Assembly (NCBI GenBank): GCA_035638075.1
Contig: DASRAU010000043.1
Span: 62,001-126,000, forward strand
From: DASRAU01 sp035638075
GTDB lineage: Bacteria; Acidobacteriota; Polarisedimenticolia; Gp22-AA2
Direction of reading: 5' to 3'
DNA length: 64,000 bases
Shown here: positions 1-7,373 of the stretch, piece by piece
Layout of the letters: the number at the start of each line of letters is the position of its first letter
How positions within the stretch are numbered: position 1 is the stretch's first letter
Translations under genes and position numbers: made by a program
The notes under the pieces: model-generated
Seen by the model: the letters and a program-made list of their open reading frames with translations, nothing else
What the model was told of the DNA's origin: nothing
Database searches by the model: none

Positions 1-1
1 C

Positions 2-1129
2 GAGGCGATCAGCAACGGTGTCAAGGCGTTCAAGCCCCCCGAGACGCGCCACGCCGCCCAGACGCAGGTGATCATGGGGTGCATCCTCGGGGTCTTCTTC
101 CTCGGCATCACCTGGCTGGCGCATGTCTTCGGCATCGTGCCGGGCGCGGGGCAGACGGTGATCTCGCAGCTCGGGCACGCCGTGTTCGGCAGCGGCGCCG
201 CCTACTTCATGCTGCAGGCCGCCACCGCGTCGATCCTGCTCGTCGCCGCCAACACGGCGTTCGCGGGTTTCCCGCGGCTCACGTCCATCCTCGCGAACGA
301 CCGGTTCCTGCCGCGCCAGCTCGCGACCCTGGGCGACCGCCTGGTCTATTCGAACGGCATCCTCATCCTGTCGGCCGCGGCGATGCTCCTGCTCATCGTG
401 TTCCAGGGCGAGACGCACGCCCTCATCCCGCTGTACGCCGTGGGGGTCTTCCTGGCGTTCACCCTGTCGCAGATGGGGATGGTGCGAAGACACCTGAGGG
501 TACGCGACGGCGCGTTCCGGATGCACGCGGCGCTCAGCGCCGCCGGGGCCGTCGCCACCGGCCTGGCGCTGGCCGTCATTGCCGTCACCAAGTTCACCCA
601 CGGCGCGTGGATCGTGGTGGTGCTCATCCCGGCGCTGGTGGTCTCGTTCCTGCGCACGCACCGGCACTACTTCTACGTGCGCACGCAGCTCTCGCTCATC
701 GAGATGGAGCCGGAGCGGCCGATTCGCCACACCGCCATCGTGCCGATCTCGGCGGTGAACCGGGCGACGATCTTCGCGCTGCGCTACGCCAAGTCGATCG
801 CCCACGAGGTCGAGGCGGTGCACGTGGCGCTCGACGAGAAGCGGGCCGAGATGATCCAGCAGCAGTGGAAGACGTGGGGCGGCGGCGTGCCGCTGCGCCT
901 GCTCGAGTCGAACTACCGCTCGCTCATCGCCCCCCTGGTCGACCACATCGACGACCTGATGCAGGGGCGCCGCCGGAACGAGATGGTGACCGTCGTCCTG
1001 CCGGAGTTCGTCACCGCGCACTGGTGGGAGGGGCTCTTCCACAACCAGTCGGCCTTCCTCATCAAGGGGGCGCTTCTGTTCCGCCCCGGCGTCGTCGTCA
1101 CGTCCGTGCCGTATCACTTCAAGCGATGA
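2..1129 (+). CDS. APC-family permease, C-terminal part (5' end outside window)
   Basis: Integral membrane amino-acid/polyamine/organocation permease. The frame is open from base 2, so the start lies upstream of the window; the first visible residues (EAISNGVKAFKPPE) match the loop typical of this family. At least five hydrophobic helices follow, then about 150 soluble residues from near base 700 to the stop. This cytosolic tail resembles the universal-stress-like extension of some APC permeases. The substrate cannot be read from the sequence. The stop at 1129 is followed by an inverted-repeat element. Confidence 0.85.
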   Translation, partial: EAISNGVKAFKPPETRHAAQTQVIMGCILGVFFLGITWLAHVFGIVPGAGQTVISQLGHAVFGSGAAYFMLQAATASILLVAANTAFAGFPRLTSILANDRFLPRQLATLGDRLVYSNGILILSAAAMLLLIVFQGETHALIPLYAVGVFLAFTLSQMGMVRRHLRVRDGAFRMHAALSAAGAVATGLALAVIAVTKFTHGAWIVVVLIPALVVSFLRTHRHYFYVRTQLSLIEMEPERPIRHTAIVPISAVNRATIFALRYAKSIAHEVEAVHVALDEKRAEMIQQQWKTWGGGVPLRLLESNYRSLIAPLVDHIDDLMQGRRRNEMVTVVLPEFVTAHWWEGLFHNQSAFLIKGALLFRPGVVVTSVPYHFKR

Positions 1130-1137
1130 AACGATCC

Positions 1138-1282
1138 GGCCCCGCGGAAAAAAGCGGGAAGCCCGCCGGTACGGGTCCGGCCACGCTGCGCGTGGCCTGC
1201 GCGGGTCAGGCCCCTGCTCGCCCCTCGCTCACCCTTCGCGCCTGAGAAGCGGCGCGATGGGGCCCCTTTTTTCCGCGTGGCC
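1138..1282. repeat. 20-bp imperfect inverted repeats enclosing 105 bases
   Basis: Arms 1138-1157 and 1263-1282 are reverse complements at 18 of 20 positions, with a perfect 12-bp core (CGCGGAAAAAAG). The interior contains a hairpin with a 7-bp stem (GGCCACG, loop 1186-1190). No gene lies in 1130-1400. It could be a MITE-like remnant or a folded 3' UTR of the permease transcript. No target-site duplication and no second copy were seen in the window. Confidence 0.5.
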
Positions 1283-1400
1283 CGCACCATGGGTGGTCGA
1301 AGCGGACGGCACGGTGCACCGCGTTCGGGAGGAACAGCAGCACCCCGTGCATGCGGTTTGATTGTGGACGAGCCCACTCCCGGGCTCGAAAGGCGATCGA

Positions 1401-1760
1401 TTACAGGCTGTTGAGGTAGTTCTGGAGGAGGCGGCGGTCTCTTGGGTCGAGGCGGAGGAACTGCAGAACGATTTCATAAGGGAGGCCGTGGTGGGGTTCG
1501 GGGCGGATGTCGCAGCGGAGGACGGACGCCGCGGCGGTGACCTGCGCGGGCTCCACGAGGTCGCCGCCGACGAGCTGGACCGAGACCTGGAGACGCTGGC
1601 CGGCTTCCAACCGGCCGGCCGCGATGCAGCGCGCGCCGCCGACACCGATGTCGAGGGTCGTCAACGCCTCGCCGGCGGTCACCCGCTCTCCCGAGACGAC
1701 GCGGACGTCGAGGCGCGCCATGAAGCGGTGGTGCTGGCGTTTCTCCGCTCCGCTGCTCAT
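1401..1760 (-). CDS. PilZ-domain protein
   Basis: 119 residues, a complete single PilZ domain, the cyclic-di-GMP-binding fold. An RxxxR-type motif (RQHHR) lies near residue 8 and a D-x-G-x-x-G motif (DIGVGG) near residue 37. The latter replaces the usual serine of D/N-x-S-x-x-G with glycine, so nucleotide binding is plausible but not assured. It starts 16 bases after the stop of the upstream rho paralogue on the same strand, so the two are probably co-transcribed, which is an unusual pairing. No output domain is fused, so it would act by protein contact. Confidence 0.75.
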   Translation of the reverse strand: MSSGAEKRQHHRFMARLDVRVVSGERVTAGEALTTLDIGVGGARCIAAGRLEAGQRLQVSVQLVGGDLVEPAQVTAAASVLRCDIRPEPHHGLPYEIVLQFLRLDPRDRRLLQNYLNSL

Positions 1761-1776
1761 GGCCTCCTCCTGCGGT

Positions 1777-3378
1777 TCAGATCTCGATGGCTTTCAGGAA
1801 CGCGGCGTTGCTGGGGAACTTGGAGAGCTTGTCGATGAGCTTCGACATCGCGTCGTGGGGTTTCATCTCGAACAGGACCCGGCGCAGGCGATGGATGCGG
1901 GGCAGGTCTTCCTTGGAGAAGAGTTTTTCCTCCTTGCGGGTGCCGGACTTGCCGATGTCCACCGCGGGGTAGATGCGCTGCTCGAAGAGGGCCCGGTCGA
2001 GCACCAGCTCCATGTTCCCGGTGCCCTTGAACTCCTGGAAGATGACGTCGTCCATGCGCGAGCCCGTGTCGATGAGGGCGGTCGCGATGACGGTGAGGCT
2101 GCCTCCCTCCTCGGCCTTGCGCGCGGCGCCGAACAGGCGTCGCGGCTGCTCCATGGTGCGCGCGTCGAGGCCGCCGGAGAGGGTGCGGCCGGTGCCCGGG
2201 GTCGCGGCGTTGTGCGCGCGCGCCAGGCGCGTCAGCGAGTCGAGCAGGATGACGACGTCGCCCCCCACCTCGACCCGGCGGCGCGCCCGCTCCAGCACCA
2301 GGCGCGCGATCGAGACATGCTGGCGCGCCATCTCGTCGGACGACGAGGCGATGACCTCGCCCCGGACGTTGCGCTTCATGTCGGTGACCTCCTCGGGGCG
2401 CTCGTCCACGAGGAGGACCATGAGATCGATTTCCGGATGGTTCTTCGAGATCGCCGCGGCGATCTTCTGCAGCAGGGTCGTCTTGCCGGCGCGCGGCGGC
2501 GCCACGATGAGGCAGCGCTGCCCCTTGCCGATGGGGGTCAGGATGTCGATGACGCGCGTCGAGATCTCGCCCGGGTCGGTCTCCAGCTTGATGCGCTCGA
2601 ACGGATCGATCGACGTCAGCGTCGAGAAGGCGCGGCGCTCGGCGAACTCGGCCGGCGTGCGGCCGTTGATGGTGCGGATCTCCGTGAGGCGCGCGGCCGC
2701 CCCGCGGCCGCCCCCGCCTCCGCCGCCCCCGCGGCGATCGTGGCCGTGGCGCCCGTGCCCGTGGCCGTGCCGGCCGCCATGGCGCGGGTCATCGTTCCGC
2801 TGTCCGCCGCCGCCGGCCTGCGGCACCGCCAGGCCTTCGATCTCGATGCCCTCGATGCCGGTGCCGTTCGTCGGCGGCACCGCCGGGGTGAACGGCAGCA
2901 GGATGTCCCGGGGCGCGTAGACGTCTTCGGGCGAGGGACGGTAGTTGCGCGAGGGGAGGCGCAGGAACCCGCCGCCATCCTGAAGGATCTCGAGCACGCC
3001 GCGCGTCTCGAACGGCGTCGCCGTGACCACCGGCGCCGGAGCGGGGGCGCGATGCGGCGTCTCGTCGGGTCTTCGGGGCGGGGCGTTGTTGCCCTGGGGT
3101 CCGTTCGGCTGGGCGTTGCGATCGCGCCCGCGGCGCCACCGGCGGCCGCGGCGACGTCGCCGGCCGCGTCCCTGTCCGGGCGCACCACCGCCCTCGGGGC
3201 CGCTCATCGCAGCCGCACCATTCCCGTGCGGAGCGCCTCCGCCCGAACCCCCAAACGGGGGCTGGGCAGACGGAGGCACAGCCGCGCGATCCTTCGATTC
3301 TTGTCCGTGGACCGGGCCGGGTCGGTCTACCCCGGTTTCGGGGCGCCGGACGTGGCCGGGTCGCTCTTCGTCCGTCAA
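1777..3378 (-). CDS. Divergent Rho-type transcription termination ATPase
   Basis: 533 residues. The C-terminal two thirds is a Rho RecA-type motor: P-loop PPRAGKT near 295-300, LLVDERPEE near 322-330, ILLDSLTRLARA near 380, and SGTRKEE near the C terminus. The N terminus (1-120) is not the helical Rho_N domain but an Arg/Gly/Pro-rich disordered stretch. The cold-shock RNA-binding domain (127-240) is interrupted at about 181-229 by a His/Gly-rich insert. The GFGF RNA-contact motif is GGGF here. A conventional rho is encoded at 59697-61169, so this is a second, specialised paralogue. The first start is TTG at 3378; an in-frame ATG at 3207 would remove 57 disordered residues. Confidence 0.88.
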   Translation of the reverse strand: MTDEERPGHVRRPETGVDRPGPVHGQESKDRAAVPPSAQPPFGGSGGGAPHGNGAAAMSGPEGGGAPGQGRGRRRRRGRRWRRGRDRNAQPNGPQGNNAPPRRPDETPHRAPAPAPVVTATPFETRGVLEILQDGGGFLRLPSRNYRPSPEDVYAPRDILLPFTPAVPPTNGTGIEGIEIEGLAVPQAGGGGQRNDDPRHGGRHGHGHGRHGHDRRGGGGGGGGRGAAARLTEIRTINGRTPAEFAERRAFSTLTSIDPFERIKLETDPGEISTRVIDILTPIGKGQRCLIVAPPRAGKTTLLQKIAAAISKNHPEIDLMVLLVDERPEEVTDMKRNVRGEVIASSSDEMARQHVSIARLVLERARRRVEVGGDVVILLDSLTRLARAHNAATPGTGRTLSGGLDARTMEQPRRLFGAARKAEEGGSLTVIATALIDTGSRMDDVIFQEFKGTGNMELVLDRALFEQRIYPAVDIGKSGTRKEEKLFSKEDLPRIHRLRRVLFEMKPHDAMSKLIDKLSKFPSNAAFLKAIEI

Positions 3379-3562
3379 GGCTTTTATCTGGCCGTTCCCG
3401 AAGGGGGGCCCAGAACGGGCCCCTCACATGGCGGGCGCGGAGAAGGTAACGTGATCCGCCCCGCCGGGTCAAGTCGGGATCGCCGGGACCCCCTTTGGAT
3501 CCCAAAGGGTGCAGGGACGGGGACTGGGCCCCTCGCGCTGGCCCCCCCGGTGTCCGCATCCT

Positions 3563-3568
3563 TATATT
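3563..3568 (+). promoter_or_regulatory. -10 element (TATATT) for a leaderless transcript
   Basis: TATATT ends 9 bases before the ATG at 3578, so the predicted transcript starts at or within 3 bases of the initiation codon. No Shine-Dalgarno sequence is present. No good -35 is seen. Confidence 0.5.
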
Positions 3569-3577
3569 CAGGCCGCC

Positions 3578-4453
3578 ATGCGTGCGAACGGGGCGGGGAT
3601 GGTGGCGGGACTCGTGGCGGGGTGTCTGATGTCGGGCTCGGTCCTGCTCGTGGACGCGCTCTGGATCGAGCCTTCCTGGATCGAGGTGACGCACCACGTC
3701 GAATACGTCGCCGCCTGGCGCCGCTCGGCGCCCGACGTCGTCCTCGTTCACCTGAGCGATCCGCACGTGGAAGCCGAGGGAGCGCGCGAAGCGGAGGCGC
3801 TCGGGCGCATCGTCGCCTGCCGCCCGGACGTCATCGCGATCACCGGGGATCTCGTCCGCGAGGGACGCGACCCGCTGGCGCTGGAGCGGTTCCTCGCGGG
3901 GCTGCCGGCTGCCGGGCACACGTTCGCCGTCTGGGGGAACCACGATCACGTCAGCGGCTTCGCCGGGCCCGCGGGCCGGGCTGTCCTCGCCCGCGCCGGC
4001 GTCACGCTGCTGCAGAACGCGCATCGGCGCATCGACACGCCCGCCGGGCCGCTGGTCGTCGCGGGCGTGGACGATCCTTCGAGCGGACTCGACAACCTGT
4101 CGCGCGCGCTCCAGGGCGTGGCGCGCGAGGACGTCACGCTCCTGCTGTCGCACAGTCCCGAGATCGCCGGCGCGCTCGGGAATCGGGACGTCGATCTCAT
4201 GCTGTCGGGCCACACGCACGGCGGCCAGGTGCGCCTGCCTTTCCTCGGAGCGGTCCTCCTTCCACCGGGGACGCGTCCCTTCGAGGAGGGCTGGTTCGAT
4301 GTCGACGGCGGCGCGCGCCTGCACGTGAGCCGCGGTCTCGGATGGTCGGGACTGCCGGTGCGCTTCCTCTGCCGGCCGCGCATCGACGTCATCACGCTGC
4401 GCGGCGGCGCGCCGCCCGCGCTCCCGCATCGCCGCCGCTCGAACGCCGCCTGA
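3578..4453 (+). CDS. Metallophosphoesterase, membrane-anchored (calcineurin-like)
   Basis: 291 residues. An N-terminal hydrophobic segment (about 4-25) is followed by a periplasm-facing calcineurin-like phosphoesterase domain. All metal-binding motifs are visible in order: LSDPH, TGDL, GNHDH, SHSPE and GHTHGGQ. This matches the YaeI/YkuE type of membrane-associated phosphodiesterases, some of which act on UDP-diacylglucosamine; the substrate here is unknown. The ATG at 3578 is chosen because it follows TATATT by 9 bases and gives the membrane anchor; an upstream in-frame start at 3509 would add unrelated sequence. Confidence 0.85.
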   Translation: MRANGAGMVAGLVAGCLMSGSVLLVDALWIEPSWIEVTHHVEYVAAWRRSAPDVVLVHLSDPHVEAEGAREAEALGRIVACRPDVIAITGDLVREGRDPLALERFLAGLPAAGHTFAVWGNHDHVSGFAGPAGRAVLARAGVTLLQNAHRRIDTPAGPLVVAGVDDPSSGLDNLSRALQGVAREDVTLLLSHSPEIAGALGNRDVDLMLSGHTHGGQVRLPFLGAVLLPPGTRPFEEGWFDVDGGARLHVSRGLGWSGLPVRFLCRPRIDVITLRGGAPPALPHRRRSNAA

Positions 4454-4521
4454 GCGCGGATTGCTTCGCTTCGGGATCGCCGTCGCGCCACGGTGAAGCG
4501 CCGGGAGCCTGGCGTCGCGTC

Positions 4522-4571
4522 GCGATCGACACGCGCCGGATCGGGATCGACGGACGCGCGATCGCGATCGA
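4522..4571. repeat. Three GATCGA motifs at exact 21-bp spacing
   Basis: G[C/G]GATCGA occurs with GATCGA starting at 4524, 4545 and 4566, a period of exactly 21 bp or two helical turns. Units 1 and 2 match at about 15 of 21 positions. The array ends 12 bases before a consensus -35, the place expected for a phased activator or repressor site. Confidence 0.5.
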
Positions 4572-4583
4572 AGGCCGAACGTA

Positions 4584-4613
4584 TTGACACTGCGATCTTT
4601 CTCTCGCTAGAAT
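4584..4613 (+). promoter_or_regulatory. Consensus sigma-70 promoter
   Basis: TTGACA at 4584-4589, 18-base spacer, TAGAAT at 4608-4613. This is the best match to the housekeeping consensus in the window. Transcription would begin near 4620 and stop at the intrinsic terminator at 4891-4919, giving a transcript of about 300 bases. Confidence 0.75.
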
Positions 4614-4706
4614 CCGCGGCGATGAACGACACGATCGTTCTCGCTCTGAAGACCTCCTCCACTCCGATCGATTCCGTTCCCGATCTTCTTCGTTCGACGC
4701 ACGCGC

Positions 4707-4865
4707 ATGGCGCGTGTTCCGACTTCTCCGTTCCGCCGCCCCCGCACGGCGCGGCGCGCACCCCCGATCTTTCCGCACCGACTGCAACCGGGAAAGGAGG
4801 TGAGTGTCATCGCTAAGAAGAAGAAGGCCGCGAAGAAGAAGGGGAAGAAGAAAGCGAAACGCTGA
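4707..4865 (+). CDS. Small lysine-rich basic peptide (52 aa), candidate
   Basis: An open frame of 52 codons from ATG 4707 ends in an almost pure Lys/Ala/Gly tail (AKKKKAAKKKGKKKAKR), like histone-H1-type or nucleic-acid-binding tails. A near-perfect Shine-Dalgarno (AAGGAGGTGA, 4794-4803) lies inside this frame, so the translated product may instead be only the last ~20 residues, starting near 4800-4809 where only GTG or a rare ATC is available. Another frame beginning at ATG 4622, two bases after the predicted transcription start, encodes 64 residues and ends at 4816, overlapping that Shine-Dalgarno; it could be a leader peptide. A strong promoter and terminator bracket the unit. It could also be mainly a small RNA. 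Confidence 0.4.
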   Translation: MARVPTSPFRRPRTARRAPPIFPHRLQPGKEVSVIAKKKKAAKKKGKKKAKR

Positions 4866-4890
4866 AGTCGCTTTGGAACGGAAATCCCGA

Positions 4891-4919
4891 GGGGTGACGG
4901 TGTCACCCCTCATTTTTTT
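4891..4919 (+). terminator. Intrinsic terminator
   Basis: Perfect 9-bp stem (AGGGGTGAC / GTCACCCCT, loop GGT) at 4891-4911 followed by CA and a run of T. It closes the short transcription unit that begins at 4584. It is one of very few hairpins in the window with a true T-run. Confidence 0.85.
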
Positions 4920-4948
4920 CTCACCGGGCCGCGGCGGGCCTTGAGGCC

Positions 4949-5149
4949 ATGAATTCTTCGAAAACCTGGAAGAGCGGCGAGCGGTGCGTCGTGGCCGGCG
5001 TCTATCGCTGCGAGCAGTGCCGCCTCGAGGGGCGGGAGACGACGCGCGCCGTCCAGGCCGGCGCGATCTTCCCGATGTGCGACCTGGATCCGGGTGGCGA
5101 CGCCACCTGGAGGATCACTCGGCCGGACGCTCCGGCTTCTTCCCGGTGA
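4949..5149 (+). CDS. Small zinc-ribbon protein (YjzC-like)
   Basis: 66 residues. The pattern GERC...GVYRCEQC and a later PMCD, followed by GGDATW, gives four cysteines spaced as in a small zinc ribbon. The overall form (basic start, SGxY motif, terminal GGDxxW) resembles the short YjzC-like stress-associated proteins. The start ATG has a GAGG a few bases upstream. Its 3' end overlaps the convergent rarA gene by 35 bases. No function can be assigned. Confidence 0.55.
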   Translation: MNSSKTWKSGERCVVAGVYRCEQCRLEGRETTRAVQAGAIFPMCDLDPGGDATWRITRPDAPASSR

Positions 5150-6509
5150 CCTCAGGCGCCGCGGCGGAGCGCTCGCGCGCCGCGCGCATGCGTTCGAGCC
5201 GCTCCTTCACCCCCGCCTCGGCTCCGACCGGTCTGGGATCGTAGTAGCGCCGTCCCCGCAGCCTCTCGGGGAGGGTCTCGATGTCGGCCGTGCCCTCCTC
5301 GGTGTCGTGGGCGTAGACGTAGCCGCGCCCGTAGCCGAGGTCTTTCATCAGGGACGTCGGCGCATTCCTCACCGCGAGGGGCACGGGATCGGTCTTCCCC
5401 GCGCGCAGGTCCTCGACCACCGCCCCGTAAGCGCGATACACGGCGTTGCTCTTCGGCGCCGCGGCGAGCCAGGCGGCGGCCTGCGCCAGCGCCAGCCCTC
5501 CTTCCGGCATCCCGAGCGCCTCGTACGCCTCCTTCGCCGAGAGCGCGAGGCGCAGGGAAGCCGGATCGGCGTTGCCGATGTCCTCGCTGGCGAAGCGGAT
5601 GAGCCGCCGGGCGATGTAGAGCGGATCCTCCCCCGATTCGAGCATGCGCACGAGCCAGTAGATCGCCGCGTCGGCGTCGCTGTTGCGCAGCGACTTGTGC
5701 AGCGCCGAGATCAGGTTGAAGTGCTCCTCGCCCTCCCGGTCATAGAGAAGGGCCGCGCGCTGCGCGGCCCGCTCGACGTCGGCGCGCGCGAGCCGCCGCG
5801 CCCCCGCGGGGCGCGCCCCCGCGTGCAGGGCCGCCGCCTCGAGCAGGTTCAGCGTGCGCCGGGCGTCACCCGCCGACAGCGAGGCGAGGAGCTTCAGCTC
5901 CGCGTCGTCCGCCTCGAGACCGACCGTCTTCAGCGTCTCGTCCTGGTCCATGGCGCGCCGCTGCAGACGCACGAGGTCGTCCTCGCAGAGGGGCGCGAGC
6001 ACGTGCACCGCGCAGCGCGACAGAAGCGCGGCGTTGATCGAGAAGGAGGGGTTTTCCGTCGTGGCGCCGATGAGGACGATGGTGCCGCGCTCGACGTGCG
6101 GGAGGAAGGCGTCCTGCTGCGCCCGGTTGAAGCGGTGGATCTCGTCGATGAAGAGGATCGTGCGTCGATCCCCCGCCGCCGAGGCGCGCTCGGCCGCCAG
6201 CATGACGTCCTTGATCTCGCGGATGCCGGAGAGCACCGCGCTGTAGGCGACGAGGCGCGCGCGGCTGCGCTCGGCGATCAGGCGCGCGAGGGTGGTCTTG
6301 CCGCTCCCGGGCGGCCCCCACAGGATGAGGGAGGTGACGCGGTCCTGGTCGATCGCCAGCCGCAGCGCCCCCTCCGGTCCGAGGATGGCGTCCTGGCCGA
6401 CGACCTCGTCGAGGGTCTTCGGACGCATCCGCTCGGCCAGCGGCGCACGCGCGCCGCCGGGAGCATTCGGTTTCGGATCGGGAGGGTCGGCGCGGTCGAA
6501 CAGGTCCAT
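5115..6509 (-). CDS. rarA: Replication-associated recombination protein A (AAA+ clamp-loader-like ATPase)
   Basis: 464 residues, full length for RarA/MgsA (Mgs1/WRNIP1 family), which acts on stalled replication forks. Walker A GPPGSGKT at 65-72, Walker B LFIDEIHRF near 119-127, sensor GATTENPSF near 150, then the C-terminal tetramerisation domain with SDADAAIYWL and the DIGNADP motif. It begins 16 bases after the stop of the upstream XRE regulator and is probably in one operon with it. Confidence 0.95.
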   Translation of the reverse strand: MDLFDRADPPDPKPNAPGGARAPLAERMRPKTLDEVVGQDAILGPEGALRLAIDQDRVTSLILWGPPGSGKTTLARLIAERSRARLVAYSAVLSGIREIKDVMLAAERASAAGDRRTILFIDEIHRFNRAQQDAFLPHVERGTIVLIGATTENPSFSINAALLSRCAVHVLAPLCEDDLVRLQRRAMDQDETLKTVGLEADDAELKLLASLSAGDARRTLNLLEAAALHAGARPAGARRLARADVERAAQRAALLYDREGEEHFNLISALHKSLRNSDADAAIYWLVRMLESGEDPLYIARRLIRFASEDIGNADPASLRLALSAKEAYEALGMPEGGLALAQAAAWLAAAPKSNAVYRAYGAVVEDLRAGKTDPVPLAVRNAPTSLMKDLGYGRGYVYAHDTEEGTADIETLPERLRGRRYYDPRPVGAEAGVKERLERMRAARERSAAAPEVTGKKPERPAE

Positions 6510-6525
6510 GCGGCCGACGGCCGGT

Positions 6526-7128
6526 TCAGCCGGCGTTTTTCTGCAGCGTCGGCCCCGAGATGGTCACGTCCTCCGACGGCCGCCGGGGCTCCGATCCGTC
6601 CTGCGAGAACCCGTGCAGCTCGCGCACCCTCGCCCGGGCCAGCGTCGTCACCACGGCGTCGTACACCGAGAGCGCCGCGACCAGGGGCTCCAGGACGTGC
6701 GACTCGAAGTTGCGGGTGTGGCGGCCGATCTCGGCGTCGTTCAGGTCGCGGAGATCGCGGCCGGTCGCCGTCCGGAGGTGATGCGACGCCGACTGCAGGA
6801 CTTCGAGCGCCGACGTCAGCGCCCGGCGCTCCTGCGGGGTGAAGGCATGGAGCTGCTGGGCGAGATCGAAGACCTCTCCCTGCATCCGGTCCATCTGCGA
6901 GGAGCCGTTCTCCCAGTGGCGCCCCGTGAGAATCCATTCGATGGACGTGTTGCCGATGCGGGCGAGCTCGAGAAGCCTCTTCACTTCAGGGAGGATGCCG
7001 TTCTCATACTTGTGGACGGCCGGCTGGGTGGCACCGAGCAGCTCCGCCATCTGCCACTGCCGCAGCCCCCGGGCCTTCCTCAGCTGCTTGATTCGCTGTC
7101 CGATTGCCGTTTTATCGAGTTGTTCCAC
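6526..7128 (-). CDS. XRE-family helix-turn-helix regulator
   Basis: 200 residues. An N-terminal Cro/CI-type helix-turn-helix (RIKQLRKARGLRQWQMAELLG, about 10-30, with TQPAVHKYENG as recognition helix) is followed by a predicted helical domain of about 130 residues without recognised family. The GTG at 7128 is preferred because GGAGAG lies 7 bases upstream and the HTH follows directly; an open frame extends to 7239 but encodes unrelated low-quality sequence. It precedes rarA by 16 bases, suggesting control of that repair gene or autoregulation. The 245 bases upstream (7129-7373) hold no gene that I can see. Confidence 0.8.
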   Translation of the reverse strand: MEQLDKTAIGQRIKQLRKARGLRQWQMAELLGATQPAVHKYENGILPEVKRLLELARIGNTSIEWILTGRHWENGSSQMDRMQGEVFDLAQQLHAFTPQERRALTSALEVLQSASHHLRTATGRDLRDLNDAEIGRHTRNFESHVLEPLVAALSVYDAVVTTLARARVRELHGFSQDGSEPRRPSEDVTISGPTLQKNAG

Positions 7129-7373
7129 TTGGCCACTCTCCGTTCCAACCCCCCCTAACCTAGGGTGAAGGCCTGAGCCTTCCTGCGGAACCGATTTTTT
7201 GAATGGCCGAATCATACGCTCGATCGGGGAAGCCAGCAACCAAAATCATAAGCAATCGGAATGGAGTGTCCTGGAAATGCACGCCAGGCCGGGTCTTCCA
7301 CCGGGTTCACGCCTCTGTGCCTCCGGTCACGGGACTTTTCCCCTCCGGTGAAGACTCTAGGAGCGAAAGCGCT

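Noticed and set aside
1507..4587. 1026-codon open frame on the plus strand across the rho paralogue
   Set aside because: It is antisense to rho and has no domain, only Arg/Ala/Gly-rich composition. Such long antisense frames are normal in G+C-rich DNA. The same applies to long opposite-strand frames at 10300-11400, 16813-18801, 25352-27673, 38597-40354 and 61102-63033.
4622..4816. 64-codon frame as an independent gene
   Set aside because: It lacks recognisable domains and ends over the next Shine-Dalgarno; kept only as a possible leader peptide in the small-peptide entry.
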